Shown here: in pieces, positions 1-6,556 of the stretch
How the letters are laid out: every line of letters starts with the position of its first letter
Numbering within the stretch: position 1 is the stretch's first letter
Assembly: GCA_036648855.1 (NCBI GenBank)
Contig: JAVWCU010000029.1
Coordinates: forward strand, 1-13,474
Reading direction: 5' to 3'
DNA from: Faecenecus sp036648855
GTDB taxonomy: Bacteria > Bacillota_I > Bacilli_A > RF39 > UBA660
DNA length: 13,474 bases
Translations under genes and position numbers: made by a program
The notes under the pieces: generated by a model
What the model was told of the DNA's origin: nothing
The model's database searches: none
What the model saw: the letters and a program-made list of their open reading frames with translations, nothing else

Positions 1-7
1 ATATTAA

Positions 8-48
8 TTCTAATAATTAAGTAAGAGTTAATGGTATAATTATTAGAA
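8..48. repeat. Perfect 12-bp inverted repeat upstream of terminator
   Basis: TTCTAATAATTA (8-19) is the exact reverse complement of TAATTATTAGAA (37-48), with a 17-base spacer. The right arm overlaps an extended -10-like string TGGTATAAT (32-40). No convincing -35 lies in front of it. It could be an RNA hairpin at the 3' end of the upstream transcript or an operator. The DNA is very AT-rich, so chance is possible, although a perfect 12-bp arm is more than expected by eye. Confidence 0.4.
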
Positions 49-57
49 ATAGATAAA

Positions 58-92
58 AAAACAGTTATAAGTAGTATGACTGTTTTCTTATT
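58..92 (+). terminator. Intrinsic terminator of the gene upstream of the window
   Basis: An 11-bp stem pairs AAAACAGTTAT (58-68) with ATGACTGTTTT (76-86), with one G-U wobble and a 7-base loop, followed by an interrupted T-rich tail. It would end a plus-strand transcript entering from the left. The A-run on the left arm means it could also work on the minus strand. Confidence 0.75.
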
Positions 93-131
93 ATTATATA
101 ATTTTGAGAGCTATTTCATTTTAAATATTCC

Positions 132-161
132 TTGACACTTTACCCTTATAAAAGATACAAT
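132..161 (+). promoter_or_regulatory. Sigma-A-type promoter of rny
   Basis: A perfect TTGACA -35 (132-137) and a TACAAT -10 (156-161) are separated by 18 bases. It lies 58 bases before the rny start codon and after the upstream terminator, so rny has its own promoter and an expected leader of about 50 bases. Confidence 0.8.
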
Positions 162-219
162 AGAGACAGTGTTAGAGTTTACCATAAAAATTTAACATAG
201 AGAAAATGGAGGGATAGAT

Positions 220-1770
220 ATGAACATATTATTCTCCGTTTTACTAATCGTAATTGGATTATCTGCAGGATTTATAAGTAGCGTTGTTATAAATTCTATG
301 AAAGAATCAAATGCTAATAAAAAGGCAGAAACTATTATTGAAAAGGCTAAAAAGGATGCTGAAAAAACAAAAAGGGATACCATTTTAGAACTTAAAGAAG
401 AAAGTTATAAGCTGAAAACAGATACAGACCGGGAAGTTAAAGAAAAAAAAGCGGATCTTAAAGAGGCAGAGGAACGTTTATTACAAAGAGAAAAGAGCAT
501 TGATAAGCGAGATGAACTGTATCAAAAAAGAGAAACTACTTTAGATGAACGAGATCAAAAATTAACTGAAAAGCAAAAAGATATCCAAGACGAACAGAGT
601 AAAGTGGAAGAACTTAAGCAAGAACAACTAGAGGTTTTACAGAAGATATCAGGTATTAGTAAAGAAAAAGCTCATGATTTAGTGATGCAAAGAACAGAAG
701 AGAGTATGGCAAAAGAGGTTTCTTTATATATTAAAGAGCGAGAAGATGAAGCTAAGCTAGAAGCGGATAAGAGAGGTAAAAATCTTTTAGTTGTTTCTAT
801 GCAAAAATATGCAGCAGATTTAGCTAATGAACAAACTGTAACAGTTGTAACTCTTCCTAGTGATGAAATGAAGGGAAGAATTATTGGTAGAGAGGGTAGA
901 AATATTCGAACTATTGAGGCTATTACAGGTGTTGATTTAATTATTGATGATACGCCTGAAGCAGTGGTGTTATCTAGTTTTGATCCTTTACGAAGAGAGA
1001 TTGCTAGAATTACATTAGAAACTTTAATTAAAGATGGTAGAATTCATCCTACTAGAATTGAAGAATTGTATGATAAAGTCAGCAAGGAAATGAAGGAAAA
1101 AATCATTGAATATGGAACTAATGCTTTATTTGAACTTGGAATAACTAAGATTGATCCAGTGTTAGTAGAGACAATTGGTAAATTGCATTTTAGAACTAGT
1201 TTTGGACAAAATGCTTTGGAACATTCAATGGAAGTGGCACATTTAGCAGGTATTATGGCAGCTGAGTTAGGTGAGAATGTAGGGCTTGCTAAGAGAGCAG
1301 GATTACTTCATGATATAGGAAAAGCTATTGATCATGAGGTGGAAGGCAGCCATGTAGAGATTGGGGTGGATTTAGCCCATAAATTCAATGAAAATGAAAT
1401 AGTAATTAATTCCATTGCTTCACATCATGGGGATACGGAGGCTACTAGTGTTATATCTGTTTTAGTAGCTATAGCGGATGCGTTAAGTGCATCACGACCA
1501 GGGGCTAGGAATGATTCTTTAGAGAATTATATTAAGAGATTAGAACAACTTGAGACAATTGGTAATTCAATGCCTGGAATAGAAAAGACCTTTGCAGTAC
1601 AAGCAGGTAGAGAACTAAGAGTAATTGTTAAACCTGATGAAGTTGATGATGTGGCATCACATAAGATTGCTAGGGATATTAAGGATCAGATTGAGTCTAC
1701 TATGCAGTACCCAGGTACTATTAAAGTAACGGTTATCAGAGAAACTAGAGCTCAAGAAGAAGCTAAATAG
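220..1770 (+). CDS. rny: Ribonuclease Y
   Basis: Membrane-anchored endoribonuclease that begins turnover and processing of many mRNAs in Bacillota. At 516 residues it has the usual family length and the full domain order. An N-terminal membrane span covers about residues 2-25. A long charged, Lys/Glu-rich coiled coil runs about 30-190. A KH RNA-binding domain begins near 205, with the GxxG-type loop at G223-R-E-G226. An HD phosphohydrolase domain spans about 330-425, with H335 in a LEHS motif, H364-D365 in LLHDIGK, and a following SHHGD motif. These motifs are direct sequence observations; the role is established for the family. The ATG start follows a GGAGGG ribosome binding site by 6 bases. 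The gene is monocistronic, between its own promoter and terminator. The commonly seen neighbours recA, cinA and ymdB are not in this window. Confidence 0.97.
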   Translation: MNILFSVLLIVIGLSAGFISSVVINSMKESNANKKAETIIEKAKKDAEKTKRDTILELKEESYKLKTDTDREVKEKKADLKEAEERLLQREKSIDKRDELYQKRETTLDERDQKLTEKQKDIQDEQSKVEELKQEQLEVLQKISGISKEKAHDLVMQRTEESMAKEVSLYIKEREDEAKLEADKRGKNLLVVSMQKYAADLANEQTVTVVTLPSDEMKGRIIGREGRNIRTIEAITGVDLIIDDTPEAVVLSSFDPLRREIARITLETLIKDGRIHPTRIEELYDKVSKEMKEKIIEYGTNALFELGITKIDPVLVETIGKLHFRTSFGQNALEHSMEVAHLAGIMAAELGENVGLAKRAGLLHDIGKAIDHEVEGSHVEIGVDLAHKFNENEIVINSIASHHGDTEATSVISVLVAIADALSASRPGARNDSLENYIKRLEQLETIGNSMPGIEKTFAVQAGRELRVIVKPDEVDDVASHKIARDIKDQIESTMQYPGTIKVTVIRETRAQEEAK

Positions 1771-1775
1771 ATAAT

Positions 1776-1807
1776 AAGTCTAATTTTTATAATTAGACTT
1801 TTTCCTT
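1776..1807 (+). terminator. Intrinsic terminator of rny
   Basis: A perfect 10-bp stem AAGTCTAATT (1776-1785) and AATTAGACTT (1791-1800) closes a 5-base loop and is followed by TTTCCTT. It starts 5 bases after the rny stop codon. Confidence 0.85.
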
Positions 1808-1834
1808 GTATAAATGTAAATTTTAATATATAAT
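1806..1834 (+). promoter_or_regulatory. Putative promoter of the paralogue pair
   Basis: A consensus TATAAT -10 (1829-1834) lies 17 bases after a weak TTGTAT -35 (1806-1811) that overlaps the tail of the rny terminator. The predicted leader is about 17 bases and contains the ribosome binding site. Confidence 0.55.
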
Positions 1835-1857
1835 ATAGCGGTAAAAGAGGTGTAGTG

Positions 1858-2766
1858 ATGATAGTAAGGTTATTGCCATTAAAACAACAAGTAAGAACTC
1901 TACTGTTTGAAACAATAGGAGGTTTCTTACAACTTGATCAAAATAATAGAAACTATGATAATTTTTTTTCTTATATGTATAGTAAATTAACTGATCTTCT
2001 AGTAAACCAGGAATTTCAAGATAAATATGAAAAGCAGTATAGGTCTATATTAGGTACGATATATTTAGATTATTTAGATTCTATTAATCAACTACCTGAA
2101 GACGAAAAATATGAAATAGTTAGTAGAGATGAATATGAATTATTGAATGATATTCCTGATTTTGATTCGTTAGAAAAGATTATATATTATAATAGAGAAC
2201 TATGTTTAGTTATGTTAGATTTCTCATTTCAGTCTTATTTATTTGAAATTAATGAGCTCCAATTACCTTTTCCTAGGGAAAGAGAAGTAGAGTGGAATCC
2301 GGATTGTAAAACAGATGATATTATTGATATTTATAATGACAAGAGTCAACAGGTTTTTGATATTGAAAGAAAATGTGTAGAATCTTATTTGAGTAATGTA
2401 GCTCAAGGAAAGAGCAGTAATTTAGTTAGTCAAAGGTTATTAGTAAGGATTATTGAAAATATTAATAAGGAGCCTAATCGAATATATTTAGAGACGGTAA
2501 TGGAAGATTATTATACTCTTAAAATAGTGCAGTTAAGTAAAGGTATTAATATTTCTAATATAGATAGGATGATTATTACCGAAATGGAAAAACGTTCTAG
2601 AACAGGTAAATCGGGAATTCAGTGGCTTGCTTCTGATGATTTAGAAGTAACATCTAGAATGTTTGAAGAATATCTAAAACTTAAGACTGATAAAATAGAG
2701 CAATCTACAGTTATAAATAAAGAACTAAGTAAAAAAATGTATTATCCTTTACCGAAGGGAGATTAA
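1858..2766 (+). CDS. Uncharacterised protein, first of a tandem paralogue pair
   Basis: I do not recognise this 302-residue protein. It is soluble, acidic and probably mostly helical, with no signal peptide or membrane span. It is clearly related to the next gene. Shared landmarks, in the same order, are QQVR-x-LLF at residues 10-17, YLDYL near 69-73, a phenylalanine-rich SFQ-x-(Y/F)-L block near 123-128, EWN at 145-147, a DYY motif, a tryptophan followed by SD, and Y-x-KLxT near the end. I chose ATG 1858 rather than GTG 1855 because GAGG (1847-1850) is then 7 bases away and QQVR falls at residue 10 exactly as in the paralogue. The following gene begins 1 base after the stop, so the two are almost certainly cotranscribed. 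It sits between rny and envelope genes, but nothing ties it to either function. Transcription is probably from TATAAT at 1829. Confidence 0.85.
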   Translation: MIVRLLPLKQQVRTLLFETIGGFLQLDQNNRNYDNFFSYMYSKLTDLLVNQEFQDKYEKQYRSILGTIYLDYLDSINQLPEDEKYEIVSRDEYELLNDIPDFDSLEKIIYYNRELCLVMLDFSFQSYLFEINELQLPFPREREVEWNPDCKTDDIIDIYNDKSQQVFDIERKCVESYLSNVAQGKSSNLVSQRLLVRIIENINKEPNRIYLETVMEDYYTLKIVQLSKGINISNIDRMIITEMEKRSRTGKSGIQWLASDDLEVTSRMFEEYLKLKTDKIEQSTVINKELSKKMYYPLPKGD

Positions 2767-2767
2767 T

Positions 2768-3664
2768 ATGGTATCAAAAATATTAACTACTACTCAACAG
2801 GTCCGTAAATTATTATTTAGCAGTAAGGGTTTAGAAGAAGATGAGACTATTCAAAGTGGTACTATAATGCTTATAGGAAAAGTTATTTTTGAGATTATTC
2901 AAAATGGAGTTTTTTATAAAACTTATCCTCATGAATATGAGATGTTAATTAGGACCTTGTATTTAGATTATTTATACTATACTAAGTATATTGATAAACA
3001 GAAGTCTTATCAGAGTAACTATCCAGTTTCATTCGATTTACTTGAAAATTTTTCTAATTATGCTGAATTAGAGGACGCTATGAAATATGACCCGTTTTTA
3101 GTTCCAATCCTCTTGTCTTATTCTTTTCAGTGCTTTTTACTGGAAAATAAAGATGAACTGGAGCCTTATGATAAGGAGATAAATAAAGAATGGAATCTAA
3201 ATCATGATTTTGATATTATGGCTCATAAAGTTAATCAGCAAACTAAGGAAGTAAGAGTATTAGAACAAGTACTACTTAATACTTATTATGACTCAGCTAA
3301 GATGAAGTTAGCACCTATTACTTATAAAGCAGTTACTGATTGTTTGCACTACATTTTAGATGGTGCGGTTACGATTGAAAATTATGAGTTGTTAATTAAG
3401 AGTATAGTGGATGATTATTATTCTGTTATTACTGCCAAAGATAAGTTAGGGTTAAATAGTAATTCTATTGTAGACGAGAATTTGTTACTATATTTTTCTA
3501 CTCATGATGAAATGAATTTCAATGCTACTACTTGGTTTTTAGAATCAGATGAGAAGCTACAAAGGTGTATTCTTGCTGGTTATTTGAAACTAAATACAGG
3601 GCTTATGCCTGAAAGTAAGGAAATTAATATAGAATTAATTAAATCAAGAAAAACATTCAATTAA
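2768..3664 (+). CDS. Uncharacterised protein, second of a tandem paralogue pair
   Basis: A 298-residue soluble protein of unknown function and a diverged duplicate of the gene before it. Conserved points include QQVR at 10-13, (I/L)YLDYL at 64-69, YSFQ-x-F-L near 118-124, EWN at 141-143, VDDYY, W-F-x-ESDE and Y-x-KLNT. Identity looks low, roughly a quarter by eye, so the duplication is old and both copies have been kept. The start has a good ribosome binding site (AAGGGAG, 2755-2761) inside the last codons of the previous gene, six bases from the ATG. This close packing suggests translation coupling and a roughly matched output, as for partners in a hetero-oligomer, but that is inference. It carries no catalytic motif I can name. 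I see no clear intrinsic terminator after the stop codon, so some read-through into the next gene is possible. Confidence 0.85.
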   Translation: MVSKILTTTQQVRKLLFSSKGLEEDETIQSGTIMLIGKVIFEIIQNGVFYKTYPHEYEMLIRTLYLDYLYYTKYIDKQKSYQSNYPVSFDLLENFSNYAELEDAMKYDPFLVPILLSYSFQCFLLENKDELEPYDKEINKEWNLNHDFDIMAHKVNQQTKEVRVLEQVLLNTYYDSAKMKLAPITYKAVTDCLHYILDGAVTIENYELLIKSIVDDYYSVITAKDKLGLNSNSIVDENLLLYFSTHDEMNFNATTWFLESDEKLQRCILAGYLKLNTGLMPESKEINIELIKSRKTFN

Positions 3665-3701
3665 ACTAGTTGTTTGTGACTAATTTGTAAGTTGTTTTCA
3701 T

Positions 3702-3730
3702 TTGAAACCGACCTTTATTAGTGTTATAAT
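3702..3730 (+). promoter_or_regulatory. Strong extended -10 promoter for the LTA synthase-like gene
   Basis: TTGAAA (3702-3707) and TATAAT (3725-3730) are spaced by 17 bases, with the extended -10 dinucleotide TG at 3722-3723. The predicted transcription start near 3737 is only about 15 bases before ATG 3752, so the Shine-Dalgarno sequence GGAAGG (3738-3743) would lie at the extreme 5' end of the mRNA. Confidence 0.75.
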
Positions 3731-3751
3731 AATATATGGAAGGTTGTGTCT

Positions 3752-5872
3752 ATGAAAGAAAAACTTAAAAAACTGAAAATAAATATTAAAAAAGAATGGA
3801 AAATGATAAAGAGTGATCCTAAAAAGTATTGGATAACGTTATTAAATGGAGCTAGGGAATATGTTAAGAACAATACTTTGTTTTTTACATTTGTTTTGAC
3901 GTCTGTATTTAATGCTTTAATGCTTAGATTTTTTACTATTCAAACCATGGAAAATTTCTTTTCTTTAGGGCCCTTACTAGCAGATTTTGCTATTGTAACT
4001 TTAGTAGGGTCTTTTTGCTATTTAATGAAGCCTAAGAATAGGACATTTTATTTGTTTATGATACTTTGTTTATTTACAGCAATGTGTATTATAAATTCTA
4101 TCTATTATACATTTTATAATTCTTTTGCTTCTATTTCTTTATTATCAACTAGTAGATTTGTGGTTGATGTTGGGGATGCAGTTATTAAAAATGTTTTACA
4201 TGTAACAGATTGGCTTTATTTATGGGGACCAGTTGCTTTTATAGTAGTATATTATAAATTAAAAAAGAATAAGCAATTTTATACTAAAGAGGATAAGGAA
4301 GAAATTAAAAACAAGTATAAATTTAAGAGAACTTTTGCAGTGGGGTTTGTTGCCGCGATAGCTTTTTTTATAACCCTTACTCCTGTTAAAGTAGGAAGAT
4401 TTGTTAATTTGTGGAATAGGGAATATATTGTAATGAATTTTGGTATTTATACTTATCATATTAATGATTTAATTCATAGTGTAGAGCCACAGATTACGAC
4501 TTTATTTGGATATGATTCAGCAATGAAAACATTTAAGGAATATTATAAGAATACTCCTAAAGAACAAACAAAGAAGAATGAATATACGGGAATATTTGAG
4601 GGTAAAAACATTATAGGGATTCATGCTGAAAGTATGCAACAGTTTGTTTTAGGATTAAAATTTAATGGGAAAGAAGTAACTCCTAACTTAAATAAGTTTA
4701 GTGAGCAATCTATTTATTTTGATAATTTTTATACACAGGTTAGTGTAGGTACTTCTAGTGATACTGAATTTACTTTAAATACTTCTTTAATGCCTACTAA
4801 TAATGGGACAGCTTTTGTTAGTTACTTTGATAGAGAATATGTAACTATGCCTAAATTACTTCAGGATAAAGGTTATTATACATTTTCTATGCACGCTAAT
4901 AGAGCAGCATATTGGAATAGGGATATAATGCATCAAAGATTGGGATATGAGCACTTTTATAGTAAAGATGAGTATGTGATTGATGATGTAATTGGATTAG
5001 GGCTATCAGATAAGTCTTTCTTTAAGCAATCAGTTACTAAAATTAAGGAAATAAATAAAAAAGGTCAGCCTTATTATGGGACTTTACTTATGTTAACTAA
5101 TCATACTCCTTTTGATAAGGTGGACAAGTATGGGGAGTTCCCTGTTGATTTAAAGGGTGAGTTAACTCTAAATAATGGGGTGACAAAGCAAGTTTCTTAT
5201 CCATATATGGAGGGAACTAAACTAGGAGATTATTTTAAATCTGTACACTACGCGGATGCTGCTTTAGGGGAATTTTTTACTTCACTAGAACAAGAAGGAT
5301 TACTTGATAATACGGTAATAGTGTTATATGGTGATCATGATGCTAGATTGCCAATTGAGGACTATGTAAGATTATATAATTATGATCCTGATACTAATGG
5401 GGTATTTAAAAAGGAAGATCCAAGATATAAGGAATTTAATGATTACGATTATGAATTAAATAGGAAGGTTCCATTAATTATATGGAGTAAAGAAACTAGT
5501 ACTAAGTTACATACTAAAGTTGATACAGTAATGGGTATGTATGATTTAATGCCTACTCTTGGGAATATGTTTAACTTTTATAATCCATATCAATTAGGAC
5601 ATGACATTTTCAATGCTAGTGATGATAATATTGTAGTATTTCCAAATAGTAATTGGTTAACTAACAAGGTTTATTATAATGCTCAACAGAATGCATATTT
5701 ATCTTTAGAAAACAGTGTTATTAGCAAGAATTATATTGCTTTAGGAAATAAGTATGCTAATAATTTACTTAAGGTTTCTAATTCATTAGTAGTATTTGAT
5801 TTGATTAAGAAAGAGCATGAGTTAGAAAACATAGAATCTGAATATATTAATGAAAGGGAAATTAAACAATGA
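3752..5872 (+). CDS. Lipoteichoic acid synthase (LtaS)-like membrane sulfatase-family enzyme
   Basis: Probably transfers glycerol phosphate from phosphatidylglycerol onto a growing polymer on the outer membrane face, as LtaS enzymes do. At 706 residues it has the usual layout: five membrane spans (about 42-60, 73-92, 97-118, 153-169, 194-210), a linker, then an extracellular alkaline-phosphatase/sulfatase-fold domain (about 285-600). Expected active-site elements are visible: metal ligand E293 in HAES, the W388-N-R-D391 substrate motif, H451 in TNHTPF, and D528-H529 in the GDHD metal site. The nucleophile motif reads GTSSDTEF (333-340); ungapped against the LtaS motif (Lys-Thr-Ser-Asp), the catalytic Thr position is Ser335. 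I use ATG 3752, 8 bases from GGAAGG; GTG 3746 would be only 2 bases away. The stop overlaps the next start (ATGA), indicating coupling. It may be LtaS itself or a related phosphoglycerol transferase or primase. Confidence 0.9.
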   Translation: MKEKLKKLKINIKKEWKMIKSDPKKYWITLLNGAREYVKNNTLFFTFVLTSVFNALMLRFFTIQTMENFFSLGPLLADFAIVTLVGSFCYLMKPKNRTFYLFMILCLFTAMCIINSIYYTFYNSFASISLLSTSRFVVDVGDAVIKNVLHVTDWLYLWGPVAFIVVYYKLKKNKQFYTKEDKEEIKNKYKFKRTFAVGFVAAIAFFITLTPVKVGRFVNLWNREYIVMNFGIYTYHINDLIHSVEPQITTLFGYDSAMKTFKEYYKNTPKEQTKKNEYTGIFEGKNIIGIHAESMQQFVLGLKFNGKEVTPNLNKFSEQSIYFDNFYTQVSVGTSSDTEFTLNTSLMPTNNGTAFVSYFDREYVTMPKLLQDKGYYTFSMHANRAAYWNRDIMHQRLGYEHFYSKDEYVIDDVIGLGLSDKSFFKQSVTKIKEINKKGQPYYGTLLMLTNHTPFDKVDKYGEFPVDLKGELTLNNGVTKQVSYPYMEGTKLGDYFKSVHYADAALGEFFTSLEQEGLLDNTVIVLYGDHDARLPIEDYVRLYNYDPDTNGVFKKEDPRYKEFNDYDYELNRKVPLIIWSKETSTKLHTKVDTVMGMYDLMPTLGNMFNFYNPYQLGHDIFNASDDNIVVFPNSNWLTNKVYYNAQQNAYLSLENSVISKNYIALGNKYANNLLKVSNSLVVFDLIKKEHELENIESEYINEREIKQ

Positions 5873-6489
5873 AATTAAAAAAGAGTATGAAAAGGGTTTT
5901 AATTATTTTAGGAATTATTGTAGCTATAGGAGGGGGAGTATTAATTTATAACTCTTTTAATGGTAAGAAGAAGTCTGGAAATAGTGTAACTATTATTAGT
6001 CATATTAAGGAATATGGTTATCAGTTAAATAGTAATGAAAGTAGTTTATATAAGGATTTATTTAAGGATTTAGATCAGCTTTTAAGTAAGGATGAGCATG
6101 ATGAAAAAGAATATGTAACTCTTATTACTAAGTTGTTTGTAGCAGACTTTTATAATTTAAGTAATAAGTTAACTAGTTTGGATGTAGGTGGACTTCAGTT
6201 CGTTCATAAAGATATTAGAGATAATTTTAGTCTTAATGCTTCCAATACATTTTATCAATATATAGAGAGTAATATATATGGGGATAGGAAACAGGAGTTA
6301 CCTGAGGTAACAGATGTAACAGTTAATGAGATAAAGAATGAGAGTTATACTTATAATAAGGTTACTGATAAGAATGCTTATGTAGTAAGTGCTAGTTGGG
6401 TTTATAAAAAGGAATTGGGTTATACTAAGTCTAAAACATTTATTTTTGTTCATGAAGATAAGAAGTTATCTTTGGTGGAAATAAAATAG
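5869..6489 (+). CDS. Single-span membrane-anchored extracytoplasmic protein, unknown function
   Basis: A 206-residue protein with a basic N-terminus, one hydrophobic span at about residues 9-27 ending in a GGG turn, and an outward-facing domain by the positive-inside rule. The soluble part begins with a charged helical region (about 55-105) and ends in alternating strands (about 147-206) with aromatic residues. This is compatible with an NTF2-like or cystatin-like alpha+beta fold, but that is only an impression. No catalytic motif or lipobox is visible. Its ATG overlaps the TGA of the LTA synthase-like gene, and AGGGA (5855-5859) precedes it by 9 bases, so it is made from the same mRNA. The context suggests an accessory or regulator of that enzyme. 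It is followed directly by a strong terminator. Confidence 0.85.
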   Translation: MKLKKSMKRVLIILGIIVAIGGGVLIYNSFNGKKKSGNSVTIISHIKEYGYQLNSNESSLYKDLFKDLDQLLSKDEHDEKEYVTLITKLFVADFYNLSNKLTSLDVGGLQFVHKDIRDNFSLNASNTFYQYIESNIYGDRKQELPEVTDVTVNEIKNESYTYNKVTDKNAYVVSASWVYKKELGYTKSKTFIFVHEDKKLSLVEIK

Positions 6490-6511
6490 AGAATTTAGGT
6501 AATCTATTAAT

Positions 6512-6551
6512 AAAAGCTCCTAGATCTTTAATTAGATCTAGGAGCTTTTTT
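6512..6551. terminator. Bidirectional intrinsic terminator between convergent genes
   Basis: A perfect 16-bp stem pairs AAAAGCTCCTAGATCT (6512-6527) with AGATCTAGGAGCTTTT (6534-6549) around a 6-base loop. T-tracts flank it on both strands: TTTTTT on plus, and TTTTATT on minus. It ends the 3752-6489 operon and the LCP gene arriving from the right. Confidence 0.92.
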
Positions 6552-6556
6552 AATTA

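Noticed and set aside
192..383. Minus-strand open frame opposite the start of rny
   Set aside because: It lies antisense to the RNase Y membrane anchor, has no ribosome binding site, and its hydrophobic product is a mirror of the coding strand.
1855..1857. GTG start for the first paralogue
   Set aside because: ATG three bases later has better spacing from GAGG and aligns residue 10 of both paralogues.
3746..3748. GTG start for the LTA synthase-like gene
   Set aside because: Only 2 bases from the Shine-Dalgarno GGAAGG; ATG 3752 has normal spacing of 8.
4259..4459. Minus-strand open frame inside the LTA synthase-like gene
   Set aside because: Fully contained in a well-supported gene; no ribosome binding site or recognisable protein features.
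5870..5872. TGA read as tryptophan (Mycoplasma-type code)
   Set aside because: Read-through would add only two residues before TAA, but no internal TGA is needed in any gene and all tryptophans are TGG. The ATGA overlap is a normal coupling arrangement.
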